DNA of 64,000 bases from Sorangium cellulosum So0157-2. GTDB lineage: Bacteria > Myxococcota_A > Polyangia > Polyangiales > Polyangiaceae. Both the position numbers and the translations under genes were made by a program. Below the pieces are notes generated by a model, which was not told where the DNA came from, did no database searches, and saw nothing but the letters and a program-made list of their open reading frames with translations. The DNA lies in contig NC_021658.1 of the NCBI RefSeq assembly GCF_000418325.1, positions 12,752,501 through 12,816,500 on the forward strand, read 5' to 3'. Positions 40,730 through 49,821 of the stretch are shown in pieces; positions within the stretch are counted from its first letter, which is position 1, and each line of letters opens with the position of its first letter.

Positions 40730-41380
40730 TTACCGGTTCCGCTTGTCCTTCTTGGCGTTCTCTTCGGCCTCTTTCTGGCGCTCGGCCTCGCGCTGGACGA
40801 TGCGCTCCTTGACCGTGGCGTAGTCCTTCTCGTCCTTCACCCGCCGATCGATCTGCGTCTGCCGCTCGGTCGCCGTCGCCGGGTAACCGCCCGCCTTGGG
40901 ATTGCCGGTCAGGTACGCCGCGTAGGCGCCCCACGCCTCCCGCGCCGCCTGCCAGTTCTTCTGGCGCTCGCGAAGATCCGCGAGGCAGAAGAGCACCTTC
41001 GCCTGAAGCTCCTCCGAGCCCTTCTTGCCGAGCGCCGTCGTCCAGGCCGTCTCGGCCTCCGCCGCGTTGCCCGACTCGAGCATCGCCTCGCCGAGCCGGT
41101 AGAAGCCGAGCATCTTCGAGGGATCCTGCTTGATCGCCTCCTGGAACGCCGCGATCGCGCCGGGGATGTCGCGCGCCACGAACGACGCGTTGCCCTTCAG
41201 GATCTGCTCCGTGTAGGGGCTGATGCCGGTGTGCCCGCTGGGATCCTTGCGCGGCGGAGCGGCAGCGGCCGGCGCCGCCTCCGGCGCCGCAGGCGGCGTC
41301 TGCTGGGCGGCCGCGGGCGAAGCAGAGACGACGACAGCGAGAGCAAGCGACGCGATGACAGCAAGCGAGCGGTCCTGCAT
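40730..41380 (-). CDS. Periplasmic TPR protein
   Basis: A 216-residue exported protein with a signal peptide (SLAVIASLALAVVVSASPAA, cleaved after AAAQ) and a Pro/Ala linker. Two to three tetratricopeptide repeats follow (YTEQILKGNASFVARDIPGA, then YRLGEAMLESGNAAEAETAW, then FCLADLRERQKNWQAAREAW). It ends in a Lys/Glu-rich helix. TPRs bind protein partners; none is evident. The ATG at 41380 was chosen; a TTG at 41389 is the alternative. Confidence 0.8.
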   Translation of the reverse strand: MQDRSLAVIASLALAVVVSASPAAAQQTPPAAPEAAPAAAAPPRKDPSGHTGISPYTEQILKGNASFVARDIPGAIAAFQEAIKQDPSKMLGFYRLGEAMLESGNAAEAETAWTTALGKKGSEELQAKVLFCLADLRERQKNWQAAREAWGAYAAYLTGNPKAGGYPATATERQTQIDRRVKDEKDYATVKERIVQREAERQKEAEENAKKDKRNR

Positions 41381-41545
41381 GCCCGCCAAGGTACCGCAGC
41401 CGCGGCCCGAAGGGGAAACCTTGCTGCACCGACGAGCGACGGTCCCCGCCGCCCGGAGGATGGCGCGCGACGGTGCCCGGGCGCGCGACGGCGCCCAGCA
41501 CGCCGCGGACCTCGACCGGCATGCGCGGCCCCGAGGCCCGGCAGG

Positions 41546-42468
41546 CTACCGCCGCGGAGCCCTGAACGGGTCCGGCGGCTGCCCGGCATCCGGGCGCCCC
41601 GCGTCCACCGGCGGCCACCCGCCATCCGGAACCCCCGCGTCCGTCGGCGAGCCCGTTGCAGACGGGCCTGCCCTCGTGAACGAGCCCGTCCCAGAGCTGT
41701 CTCTCCTCGAAGAGATAGGGCTGGGGATCGGGCGAAGGTGACGACGACAGCCGGTACAGAGCGCTGCCCAACGAGGGAATATTTCGACAGGGATCCCAGA
41801 CGGAGCATGCGCCGTTCGTACGGACGTGGAGCACCGGGACCAGGCCGCGTACCCACGAAGAGATGACCGCCCTCCGGTCGGCCCGCGTCCGCCTGCGGCC
41901 TCCCGCCGTCCGCCGGCGGGCCGCCGTCGACCGCCGCCGGGGCCTGCGCGCTCAGCGACACGAGCCGGCCGTCCGGCTCCGGCGGCCAGAGGAAGCGCTC
42001 CTCCGCGCCCGTCTTCCGGTCGACCAGCTTGGCCCAGCTCGCGCGCGGGTTGTCCGCCATCTGCACGCGAAGCCGCGCCGTCACCCCCTCGTCGAACGCC
42101 GGCCGGCGATAGAGGATGTTCGTCGACCGCTCGGGCGCGTCGCCCGTGAGCGGCACGTCGAACCGGACCCGATCGAGCAGCTCCTGGCCGACGTACAGCT
42201 CGAGCGCGAACCGGCCCATCACCCGCGCCGTCGCCGCCGGCCGATCGAGCGTCACCGGGCGGACACGCGCGACCGAACCCCTCCCCTTCGCGTACTGCAC
42301 CTCGAAGACCCACTGCTTCGCGCTGGGCCGCACGGCAGGGTCGGGCGCATACCCGGCGCGGGGCGGCGGAGCCCCGGGCTCCGCCAGGGCGATCACGCCG
42401 GCAGCGGCCAACGCGAGGCCGGCGAGGGCCGCCAGGGCGGCACGGGCGAGAGGGCGAGGCGAGGTCAT
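41546..42468 (-). CDS. Exported hypothetical protein with disrupted C-terminus
   Basis: From ATG 42468 the first ~195 residues are a signal peptide or anchor (ALAALAGLALAAAGVIAL) and a β-rich domain (WVFEVQYAKGRGSVARVRPV onward), ending in a Gly/Asp/Pro linker (DGGPPADGGRPQADAGRPEGG). At about 41868 the frame loses coding character. A second frame (LVPVLHVRTNGACSVWDPC, then YLFEERQLWDGLVHEG) looks coding to about 41655. A third frame then ends with DAGVPDGGWPPVDAGRPDAG and a stop at 41546. An insertion of about 212-215 bp inside a DAG-rich tail would explain this. The ATG overlaps the stop of the pseudouridine synthase gene. Confidence 0.5.
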
Positions 42469-43445
42469 CGGGCACCACCGGAAGGAGCCGCCAGCGGCAA
42501 AGCCGCCTCGGGCGTCCCCGTCAGCACCTCTTCCCACGCGGAGCCGTCGCCGTCGAGCGCCCCCCAGAGATCCCGCAGCTCGTCCGGGACCGGCGCGAGC
42601 GCCGCGCGCTCCTCGCCGGCCTCGTCCGGCACCGCGACGCGCAAGGCGTGCAGCGCGACGCGCGCGAGCGGGAGCACACGGCCCCGCGCCGTGGTCACGG
42701 ACCGCGCGCCGCCATGGTCGCGGTCGCCGAGGAGCGGCGCCCCCGCATGCGCCGCATGCACCCGGAGCTGGTGCATGCGGCCCGTCACCGGCTCGAGACG
42801 GAGCAGCGTGGCCGCCGCCGCGCCGCCGCCGGCCGAGGCGACCGCGCGGTACCGCGTCGCCGCCTCCTTCGCGCCGGCCCCGCCCACCGCCGGCAGGCTG
42901 CGCCCGCGCGACCGCGCCGCGCCGATGGGCGCGTCCCACGTGCCCGCCCCCTCGATCCGACCCCCGGCGATGCCGACGTACACGCGCGCGATGCGCCCCG
43001 CCTCGCGCATCGCCGCGAGGTGCCGCTGGCCCCGCGGGCCCGTCGCGCACAGCACGACGCCGCTCACGCCGACGTCGAGCCGCGAGGCCGCGTGCGGCGG
43101 CGCGCGCAGGCCGAGCAGCTCCGCGACCTCGGTGATCAGCGATCGCGTGCCCCGGCGCTCCGGCGCCGTCGGCAACGCGGCCGGCTTCGACGCGACGAGG
43201 ATCTCCCCCCAGCGCGCCAGCACCTCCACCGGCGGCGCCCCCGGCGCGTCGCGCCGCGCCGGCCACACGGCGAGCTCGTCGCCGGGGGCCACCGCGTCGT
43301 CCGGCCGCGCCCGCCGCGCGTTCAGGAAGGCGCGCCCCTCCGCCGCCGCGCCCGCGAGGCCCCGCGACGCGCCGCCCATGCGCTCGAGGACGTCCGCCAC
43401 GGTGGGGCCGTCGGACGGGCCGACCCGGAAGCGCGCGGTCGTCAT
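42465..43445 (-). CDS. RluA-family pseudouridine synthase
   Basis: A 326-residue RNA-modifying enzyme that isomerizes specific uridines. The catalytic Asp lies in the RluA signature ASRLDVGVSGVVL (HRLDxxTSG in most members). Also present are ILVASKPAALPT (family DKPAG region) and the RNA-binding segment LLRLEPVTGRMHQLRVHAAH. The N-terminal ~70 residues resemble a degenerate S4-like domain. The target site (23S, 16S or tRNA) cannot be told. It lies 7 bp after the PEP-utilizing enzyme gene and overlaps the next gene, so the esterase, PEP enzyme, pseudouridine synthase and hypothetical gene appear to be one operon. Confidence 0.88.
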   Translation of the reverse strand: MTTARFRVGPSDGPTVADVLERMGGASRGLAGAAAEGRAFLNARRARPDDAVAPGDELAVWPARRDAPGAPPVEVLARWGEILVASKPAALPTAPERRGTRSLITEVAELLGLRAPPHAASRLDVGVSGVVLCATGPRGQRHLAAMREAGRIARVYVGIAGGRIEGAGTWDAPIGAARSRGRSLPAVGGAGAKEAATRYRAVASAGGGAAAATLLRLEPVTGRMHQLRVHAAHAGAPLLGDRDHGGARSVTTARGRVLPLARVALHALRVAVPDEAGEERAALAPVPDELRDLWGALDGDGSAWEEVLTGTPEAALPLAAPSGGAR

Positions 43446-43452
43446 ACGGGCG

Positions 43453-46400
43453 TCATTCGGGCGGCGCAGCGAGCGGCGCCGCGCCGTCGCCCTGCGCGCC
43501 GCCGGCAGCGCCGTTCGGCGACGGCGGCGCGGCGCGCTCGTCGCGCTCGTTCAGCCGCTCGATCACGCCGCGATCGCCGTCGACCCGCAGCCGGTCGCCC
43601 GTCTTGATCGCCAGCGTCGCGCCGGGCACGTTCACCACCGCGGGGATGCCGTACTCGCGCGCGACGATCGAGGCGTGCGACATGGGGCCGCCGAGCTCGG
43701 TCACGACCGCGGCCGCGACGAGGAACAGCGGCGAGAGGCCGATGTCGGTCGTGCGCGCGACGAGCACCTCGCCCGGCGCCACCGCGTCGAGCGAGGGCGC
43801 GCCCGGCTCGAGCACGCGCGCCCGCCCCTCGACCACGCCAGGGCTCGCCGGCAACCCGAGCAGGCGCACCCCCGACGCGGGCGGCAGCACGACCGGCGGC
43901 GGCCGGCCGATGAACGTGGCCGGAGGATCGGGGCGGGCGGCGTCGCGCAGGTGCTCGGCGCGGCGCAGCCGCACCACGTGGCCCACGTCGGCGCGCCCGC
44001 TGGAGAGCGCCGTCACGAGCTCCTCGTAGGTGCAGAAGAACACGCTCCCGGGGAGCAGCGAGGGCTCGATGCGGAGCAGGCGCCGGTCGATGTCGAGCGC
44101 GACCTTCCGCAGCATGCCGAGGACGCGGGTCACCCACGTGCGCATGCGCTCCCGCAGGCGCACGTAGCGCTGCGCGCGGCCGACCAGCGTGCGCAGGAGC
44201 GCGAGCTCCACCCGCGAGACGCGCGTCTCGAGCATCGCCATCTCCCGGTCGGCGAGCGCCCGCGCGCGCGCCAGGGCGCGCTCCGGATCGCCGGGCGCCC
44301 CGCGCAGCGACGCGGTGAGCATCGCGATGACCGGCGCCGGGTCCTCCCGCCAGCGCGGGGTCGCGAGCTCCGCCTCGCGCACGGCGCGGTCGCCGTACGC
44401 GTCGAGGAACCGCGCGAGCGCGTCGCGCGCCGGGCCCTCGGGCAGATCGCGCGGGCCCTTCACCTCGCCGGCGAGGAGCCGCTCGCGCGACGCGCGATCC
44501 AGCATGACGAGCTCGGCCACCCGGGCGAGCTCGACGCCCGGCCCGGCGCTGTCGAGCTCGCGCACGCCGCCCGCGAGCACCTGCGCCAGGTGCTCGACGT
44601 TGGTCTCGGCGCGCCCGGCCGGGCCGTCGAGGGGCGCCTCGCCCGAGGCCGAGCGCGCCGAGGCGCGGCGGCCCGCGACCCGCTCGAGCGCCTTGCACAG
44701 CGCGAGGTGGCTCGCGAGCGACGCCGACGCGCAGTGCAGCATCAGCGTGCCGGTCCGCTCGAGCAGCAGGAAGACGCTCCGCAGCGTGGTGCCGATGGCG
44801 TCGTCCGGCAGGAGCGTCATGTCGAGCTCGGAGAGCGCGCGCTGGGCCCAGAGCGCCTCGCCCTCGTAGGCCGCGACCTCGCGCTCGAGCCGCGCCTGCC
44901 GGAGGAGGAGCCGCGGCCCGGTGAGCGGCAGCCGCGCGAAGAAGCGGCGCCGCGAGACGCCCGCGCTCTGCTCGGCGAGCCGCGCGATGAGCTGGTCGCT
45001 CGCCCCGCCGCTCATGCCGAGCAGCGCCCGCGGCGAGAGCCCCGGGACCTGCGCCGCGATCTGCATGAAGGCGGTCAGGTTGAGGTAGAAGCGCCCGTGC
45101 ACGTTGGCGACGAGGCGCGCGCCGCGCGGCACGCGGCAGCCGAGCGCGGCGAACGCCTCGCGGAAGCCGCGGTCGGAGAACGCGCGCGCCACCGACCAGG
45201 TGAGCGGCGTCGCCGCGCCGGGGAGCGCCTCGCCCACGTTCGCGCGCGACCAGATCGTGTCGGCGCCGCCCCCCTCGGGGAAGCCGCCGCCGCTGACCGG
45301 ACGCACCTGGAGCAGCCACACCCGCGGCTCCGCCGGCGCGCCCTCGGACGGCGCGCCCTCGGACGGCGCGCCCTCGGACGGCGCGCCCTCGGACGGCGCG
45401 CCCTCGGACGGCGCGCCCTCGGCCGCGGCGTCCTCCGCGAGGCGGCCGGGGTCCTCCCCCTCGGCCGCGGCGTCCTCCGCGAGGCGGCCGGGGTCCTCGC
45501 CCTCGACCGCGAACTCCACGTCGAACGGGCCCCTGCCGCCCTGCTCGAGCCGCTCGGCGAGCTCGGCGAGCTGCCGCAGCGCGGCCGCGCCGAGCGCCGG
45601 CTCCGCGAGGCGGCCGGGGTCCTCCCCCTCGGCCGCGGCGTCCTCCGCGAGGCGGCCGGGGCCCTCGCCCTCGACCGCGAACTCCACGTCGAACGGGCCC
45701 CTGCCGCCCTGCTCGAGCCGCTCGGCGAGCTCGGCGAGCTGCCGCAGCGCGGCCGCGCCGAGCGCCGGCTGCTCGGCGCGCGGCGCGGGCACCGCGACCT
45801 CCTCGAGCCCCGCCGCGCCCACGACGAGCGCGCGCCGCTTCTGCGCCACCGCCGCCGCGACGACCTTGCCGCCGCCCCGCGCGAGCCGGAGGGTGTCGGC
45901 CGCCACGGCGCCGTCGACCACCGGCGCGCCCAGCCCGAGGGTGGCGTTCACGAGCCGCTCGCCGGCGCGCCAGTGCTCGCCCTCGAGCCCGGCCGGGGGC
46001 GCGGTGAAGAGCACGCCCGCGGCCTCGGCGCGCACCATCACCTGCAGCACGACCCCCATCGCGACGTCGCGGACGCCGGCGTGCGCGAGGTACGCGAGCG
46101 CGCGCGGCAGGAAGGCGCTCGCCCAGACCTGCCGGATCGCGGCGTCGAGCTCGGCGTCGCCGCGCACGCCGAGCACGGACGTCGCGAGCCCCGCCATCGA
46201 CGTCTCGTCGCTGTCCTCGCAGGTGGCGCTGGACCGCACCGCGAGCCCCCACGGCGCCTCCGGCGCGATCGTCTGCCAGAGGGCCTGCAGCGCGGTCGAG
46301 AGCGTCTCCGGCAGCGGCTCGCTCAGGATGCGGTCGCGCGCCCGCGCCGCCCGGTCGACGCCGACCTTCGTGCCCGAGAGCCGGATCAGCGTGGCGAGGT

Positions 46401-46713
46401 CGTGCCCGCGCGGCAGCTGCCGGTCGACGAGCTCCGTGAAGCACCGCGCGTCGAGCACCCAGCCGCGCGGCACCGGGAAGCCGTCGCGCAGCAGGCGGCC
46501 GAGCGAGGCCGCCTTGCCGCCGACGCGCTTCGCGCTCGTGCTGCGGCGCTGGCCGGCGCTCTCGAGCGGCTTCAGCCACTCGCGCACGGAGGGCGGGTCG
46601 GTCGCGCTCTCGGCGCGGGCGATGCGTGTGGGGTCGGCCACGTCGTTGCCGAGGAAGTAACACGGTTCGGCGGCCTGGTCAGGGGCTTGTGACGCCCGGG
46701 CCGCCGCGATCAC
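43453..46713 (-). CDS. PEP-utilizing phosphotransferase (PpsA/rifampicin phosphotransferase-like)
   Basis: A 1086-residue enzyme with the PEP synthase layout. The N-terminal ATP-grasp domain contains VGGKAASLGRLLRDGFPVP and AVRSSATCEDSDETSMAG, and closes with VWLLQVRPV. A long helical middle domain begins TIWSRANVGEALPGAATPLT, the block seen in rifampicin-phosphotransferase-like proteins. The C-terminal swivelling domain has the catalytic His in GGPMSHASIVAREYGIPA. The family moves phosphate via ATP, His and a substrate; the substrate is unknown. The extra length over the ~870 of Rph comes partly from a duplicated 56-residue segment and EGAPS repeats inside the ATP-grasp domain. The start is the GTG at 46713, overlapping the esterase stop. 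Confidence 0.82.
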   Translation of the reverse strand: MIAAARASQAPDQAAEPCYFLGNDVADPTRIARAESATDPPSVREWLKPLESAGQRRSTSAKRVGGKAASLGRLLRDGFPVPRGWVLDARCFTELVDRQLPRGHDLATLIRLSGTKVGVDRAARARDRILSEPLPETLSTALQALWQTIAPEAPWGLAVRSSATCEDSDETSMAGLATSVLGVRGDAELDAAIRQVWASAFLPRALAYLAHAGVRDVAMGVVLQVMVRAEAAGVLFTAPPAGLEGEHWRAGERLVNATLGLGAPVVDGAVAADTLRLARGGGKVVAAAVAQKRRALVVGAAGLEEVAVPAPRAEQPALGAAALRQLAELAERLEQGGRGPFDVEFAVEGEGPGRLAEDAAAEGEDPGRLAEPALGAAALRQLAELAERLEQGGRGPFDVEFAVEGEDPGRLAEDAAAEGEDPGRLAEDAAAEGAPSEGAPSEGAPSEGAPSEGAPSEGAPAEPRVWLLQVRPVSGGGFPEGGGADTIWSRANVGEALPGAATPLTWSVARAFSDRGFREAFAALGCRVPRGARLVANVHGRFYLNLTAFMQIAAQVPGLSPRALLGMSGGASDQLIARLAEQSAGVSRRRFFARLPLTGPRLLLRQARLEREVAAYEGEALWAQRALSELDMTLLPDDAIGTTLRSVFLLLERTGTLMLHCASASLASHLALCKALERVAGRRASARSASGEAPLDGPAGRAETNVEHLAQVLAGGVRELDSAGPGVELARVAELVMLDRASRERLLAGEVKGPRDLPEGPARDALARFLDAYGDRAVREAELATPRWREDPAPVIAMLTASLRGAPGDPERALARARALADREMAMLETRVSRVELALLRTLVGRAQRYVRLRERMRTWVTRVLGMLRKVALDIDRRLLRIEPSLLPGSVFFCTYEELVTALSSGRADVGHVVRLRRAEHLRDAARPDPPATFIGRPPPVVLPPASGVRLLGLPASPGVVEGRARVLEPGAPSLDAVAPGEVLVARTTDIGLSPLFLVAAAVVTELGGPMSHASIVAREYGIPAVVNVPGATLAIKTGDRLRVDGDRGVIERLNERDERAAPPSPNGAAGGAQGDGAAPLAAPPE
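45335..45424. repeat. Six 15-bp tandem repeats in the ATP-grasp domain
   Basis: Six consecutive 15-bp units (GGCGCGCCCTCGGAC on the plus strand; the last unit ends GGCC) encode EGAPS repeats on the minus strand. The units are almost identical and the period is in frame. They directly adjoin the 42-bp and 168-bp duplications. Confidence 0.92.
45433..45768. repeat. 168-bp in-frame tandem duplication with nested 42-bp repeats
   Basis: Bases 45433-45600 and 45601-45768 are near-identical copies; a T/C difference is visible. Each encodes 56 residues containing ALGAAALRQLAELAERLEQG and GPFDVEFAVEGE, a segment that should occur once in this ATP-grasp domain. Inside each copy a 42-bp unit (AEDAAAEGEDPGRL) is itself repeated. 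Confidence 0.92.
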
Positions 46714-47654
46714 GGCGCGCGCAACCCGCGCTGGACGCGCTCGTGCCAGAGCACCATTTCCACGCCTCCAGGCCCGCGGTTCCAGGCATAGTCGTGCGGT
46801 CCGGGCACAATGAGCAGCTCGTGGGCGACGCCGTCCTGCCGCAGCCGATCGCTGATCGCCTGGATGGCGGGCAGGAAGGGGTCGGCCTCGCTCGACACGA
46901 GCCGCAGCGCGAGCGCGCGGCGCTCGGTGGTCCGTCGCGCCCGGCGCGCGAGGGCGGAGAACATCTCCGCCTCGCTCGCCCGCACCGCCGGCTGGAGGGC
47001 GCCGACCGCGCCGAAGACCTCGGGGTGCGACAGGCCGACGAGCAGCGCGAGGCGGCCGCCGAGGCTCACGCCGTCGATCCCGGTCGCCTCGCGCGCCGTG
47101 AGGCAGCCGCTCTCGGCGCGCGCCCGCGGCAGGAGCCGCTCGACGACGAACCGCCCGAAGGCCGCGGCCCCCTCGACGGAGCGGTCGCGGAGGTCGGGCG
47201 TGAACGGCGTGGCGATGCACAGCCCGCGGTAGGGGTGCTCGCCGAGCGAGGCGTTGAGCTGCGCGAGCCGCTCGCGCGTGACCATCTGCCCGAGGTCGTC
47301 CGGCGCGAGCGGCGGCGCGAGGATCCGCTGGAGGGTCGCGTCGAGGCGGTAGTCGTCGCGCCACCCGCGCGCGCCGGCCTCGGGGCCGCGCACCGCCTCC
47401 CCGCGCCCGTGCAGCGCGACGAGCAGCGGCAGCGGCGCCGCGGCCTCGGGCGCGAGGAGCAGCGCGCGCTGCGGGCCTTCGCCCCCTTCGGCCGGCTCGA
47501 AGGCGAGCTCCTTCCAGCGGGAGGGGGCCGCCTCGGCCGCCGCGGGCCCCTGCGGGGGCGGCGGGCTCTCGCGCCGGCACGAGGACGCGGCGAGCGCGGC
47601 GAGGCCGAGCAGCGCGCGGCGGCGCGAGAGCGGGGGGATCGTCGTCGTGGACAT
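46710..47654 (-). CDS. Exported alpha/beta-hydrolase (putative esterase) lipoprotein
   Basis: A 314-residue hydrolase. The N-terminus SRRRALLGLAALAASSC has an Arg-rich start and a lipobox (AASSC), so it is an exported lipoprotein, possibly by the Tat route. The alpha/beta-hydrolase triad is visible: nucleophile Ser in GVSLGG (~172), Asp in SSEADPF (~244) and His in PGPHDYAW (~281), with an oxyanion-type LLVALHGRGE early on. Similar putative esterases include S-formylglutathione hydrolase/feruloyl esterase types; the substrate is unknown. It is the first gene of a minus-strand run whose next gene overlaps its stop by GTGA. The ATG at 47654 fits the signal peptide. Confidence 0.8.
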   Translation of the reverse strand: MSTTTIPPLSRRRALLGLAALAASSCRRESPPPPQGPAAAEAAPSRWKELAFEPAEGGEGPQRALLLAPEAAAPLPLLVALHGRGEAVRGPEAGARGWRDDYRLDATLQRILAPPLAPDDLGQMVTRERLAQLNASLGEHPYRGLCIATPFTPDLRDRSVEGAAAFGRFVVERLLPRARAESGCLTAREATGIDGVSLGGRLALLVGLSHPEVFGAVGALQPAVRASEAEMFSALARRARRTTERRALALRLVSSEADPFLPAIQAISDRLRQDGVAHELLIVPGPHDYAWNRGPGGVEMVLWHERVQRGLRAP

Positions 47655-48184
47655 GCGCGGCGAGGGTAGCAGCGGGGGCAGGCGGTCACCGCCGGCGGTC
47701 GTCGCACCGTGCTTGTTGTGGGTCCGGCGCGCGACACGCAGGTTTCGAGAGCTGGCCCTGCCCCCGCAGACGCCCCTCGAGGCACCTTGACGGGGCGCGG
47801 GGAGCGGCCACGCCAGGGATCTGCATTGCGAAGCGGAGATTTCAACGCAAAGGCGCAAAGGCGCAAAGACGCAAAAAGACAAGAGGATTTTGTTCTTTCG
47901 GCTCTCGTTGCCCTTGGCGCGACGGCGCAGAAACACGACAAAATTTGTCTCTTCTTTCTCGTTGCGCCTTTGCGCCTTTGCGCCTTTGCGTTGAAATCTC
48001 CCCCCGGGATCCCCGCGCCACTCCGGATGTTGGCGCTAGGCACTCGCCGGCGCCCCCATGTACGCTCGTCTGCGCGGGTGAGCTCCCCGAGAGGGGCGCG
48101 CACCGGCGAGGCGCGCCGATCCCGACGAGGCCCGACCGGCTCCGTCGGTCACGAGCGCAAGACCGTCGAGGAAAGGGACCGCTC
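47655..48184. other. Divergent intergenic region containing an inverted-repeat element
   Basis: A 530-bp gap between the divergent esterase and permease genes. It holds the long inverted repeat at 47836-48000. GAGGAAAGGG at about 48168-48177 is the ribosome-binding site of the permease gene. Open frames through the region consist of the NAKAQRRKDAK-type reading of the repeat and are not considered genes. Confidence 0.6.
47836..48000. repeat. 165-bp inverted-repeat element with GCGCAAAG units
   Basis: The left arm begins GAGATTTCAACGCAAAGGCG (47836) and continues with GCAAAG units. The right arm (47961-48000) is its reverse complement, ending CGTTGAAATCTC. The arms are about 40 bases with roughly 36 matches, separated by about 85 bases of lower-GC sequence. 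Each arm has a 9-base subrepeat GCGCAAAGG. Elements of this look occur in many unrelated bacterial genomes, where they are misread as proteins containing NAKAQRRKD. Confidence 0.88.
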
Positions 48185-49786
48185 ATGAGCCGTGAGACGA
48201 AGGGCGACGTCGGGCCGCGCTCCAGCGATACACCGCGCAGCGTGGAGGGCGTGATCGCCGAGGACGTGAAGACGCTCCACAGCATGGGCTATGCGCAGGA
48301 GCTCCTGCGGCGGATGGGGGGCTTCTCCAACTTCGCGATCTCGTTCTCGATCATCTGCATCATCGCGGGCGGCATCACCTCGTTCCAGATGGGGCTTTGC
48401 AGCGTCGGCGGGGCCGGCATCGGCATCGGCTGGCCGGTCTGCAGCGCGCTCTCGCTCTGCACCGCGCTCACGATGGGACAGGTCGCGTCCGCGTTCCCGA
48501 CCGCGGGCGGGCTGTACCACTGGGCCTCGATCCTCGGCGGCCGGGGCTTCGGCTGGGCCACCGCGTGGTTCAACCTGATCGGCCTCGTCACCGTCCTCGC
48601 GGCGATCAACGTCGGCGCCTACCTGTTCATCATGAGCTCGCTCGGCCCGCTGCTCGGCGTCGACATCGCGACGATGTCCCCGGATCAGGCCCTCTTGACG
48701 CAGATCGTCGGGGTCACGCTCATCACGGGGACACAGGCGCTCTTCAACCACCTGGGGATCCGCGTCACAACCCTGCTCACCGATTTCAGCGGATACCTCA
48801 TCCTCGTCGTCTCGGTGATCCTCACGCTCGCGATGCTCTTCCACGCGCCCCAGGTCGACCTCGGGCGGCTCGTCACGTTCACGAACTACAGCGGGGCGAA
48901 GGGGGGCGACGTGTGGCCGGAGACGGACAGCATGACGATGCTGTTCCTCCTGAGCTTCCTCCTGCCCGCGTACACGATCACCGGATACGACGCGTCGGCG
49001 CACACCTCGGAGGAGACGATCGGCGCGGCGCAGACCGTCCCGCGGGGCATCGTCCGGGCGGTGCTCGTCTCCGGCGTCTTCGGCTGGCTCATGCTGAGCG
49101 CGATCGTGCTCGCGATCCCCGACATGGACCAGGCCGCGTCGAAGGGCGGCGGGGTCTTCTTCTGGATCATGGAGAGCGTCATCCCGGAGAAGCTCCGGAT
49201 CGCGCTCTACGCCGGCATCTCGATCGCCCAGTACCTCTGCGGGCTGGCCACGGTGACGTCCGCCTCGCGCATGACCTTCGCGTTCGCCCGCGACGGGGGG
49301 CTGCCGCTCTCGGAGCAGCTCCGCAAGGTGAGCCCGAAGTTCCGCACGCCGGCGACCGCGATCTGGGTCGTCAGCGCGCTGACGATCGCCTTCACCGTGT
49401 ACACGCCGGTCTACTCGACGATCACGGCCGTGTGCGTGATCTTCCTCTACATCTCCTATGTCATGCCCACGATGGCGGGCGTGCGCGCCTACGGCCGCAC
49501 GTGGGTGACGATGGGGCCGTGGGACCTCGGCCCGCTGTACCGGCCGCTCGCGATCATCAGCGTGCTCGCGTGCCTGATGCTCATCGTGGTGAGCGTCCAG
49601 CCCCCGAACGACAAGGCCCTTGTCATCATGCTCATCGTGTTCGCGCTGACGGCGATCGTCTGGTTCGCGCTGGAGCGCCGCCGCTTCCAGGGCCCGCCGC
49701 AAGGGGTGATGATCCAGCAGCGAGCGCAGGAGATCGCGGAGGCGGAGCGCGCCGTCGGCCAGGTCGCCTCGGGCGGCGGACGATAG
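48185..49786 (+). CDS. APC-superfamily amino acid permease
   Basis: A 533-residue integral membrane transporter with about 12 hydrophobic helices. The first helix region has the APC hallmark FSNFAISFSIICIIAGGITS, followed by FPTAGGLYHWASILGGRGFG. The conserved helix 6-7 region reads YTITGYDASAHTSEETIGA, the family acidic pair. The C-terminal tail (~40 residues) is cytoplasmic and charged. It resembles the GabP/BAT1-like amino acid permeases; the substrate is not predictable. The ATG at 48185 has a strong GAGGAAAGGG ribosome-binding site. It stands alone, with no catabolic enzyme nearby. Confidence 0.93.
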   Translation: MSRETKGDVGPRSSDTPRSVEGVIAEDVKTLHSMGYAQELLRRMGGFSNFAISFSIICIIAGGITSFQMGLCSVGGAGIGIGWPVCSALSLCTALTMGQVASAFPTAGGLYHWASILGGRGFGWATAWFNLIGLVTVLAAINVGAYLFIMSSLGPLLGVDIATMSPDQALLTQIVGVTLITGTQALFNHLGIRVTTLLTDFSGYLILVVSVILTLAMLFHAPQVDLGRLVTFTNYSGAKGGDVWPETDSMTMLFLLSFLLPAYTITGYDASAHTSEETIGAAQTVPRGIVRAVLVSGVFGWLMLSAIVLAIPDMDQAASKGGGVFFWIMESVIPEKLRIALYAGISIAQYLCGLATVTSASRMTFAFARDGGLPLSEQLRKVSPKFRTPATAIWVVSALTIAFTVYTPVYSTITAVCVIFLYISYVMPTMAGVRAYGRTWVTMGPWDLGPLYRPLAIISVLACLMLIVVSVQPPNDKALVIMLIVFALTAIVWFALERRRFQGPPQGVMIQQRAQEIAEAERAVGQVASGGGR

Positions 49787-49821
49787 CAGCGACGCGGAGG
49801 CGCGCAGTCGGGGCGCGGCGG

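Noticed and set aside
47709..48188. Plus-strand frame with NAKAQRRKDAK and LRLCAFALK segments
   Set aside because: This is the translation of both arms of the inverted-repeat element; such readings recur in many genomes as spurious proteins.
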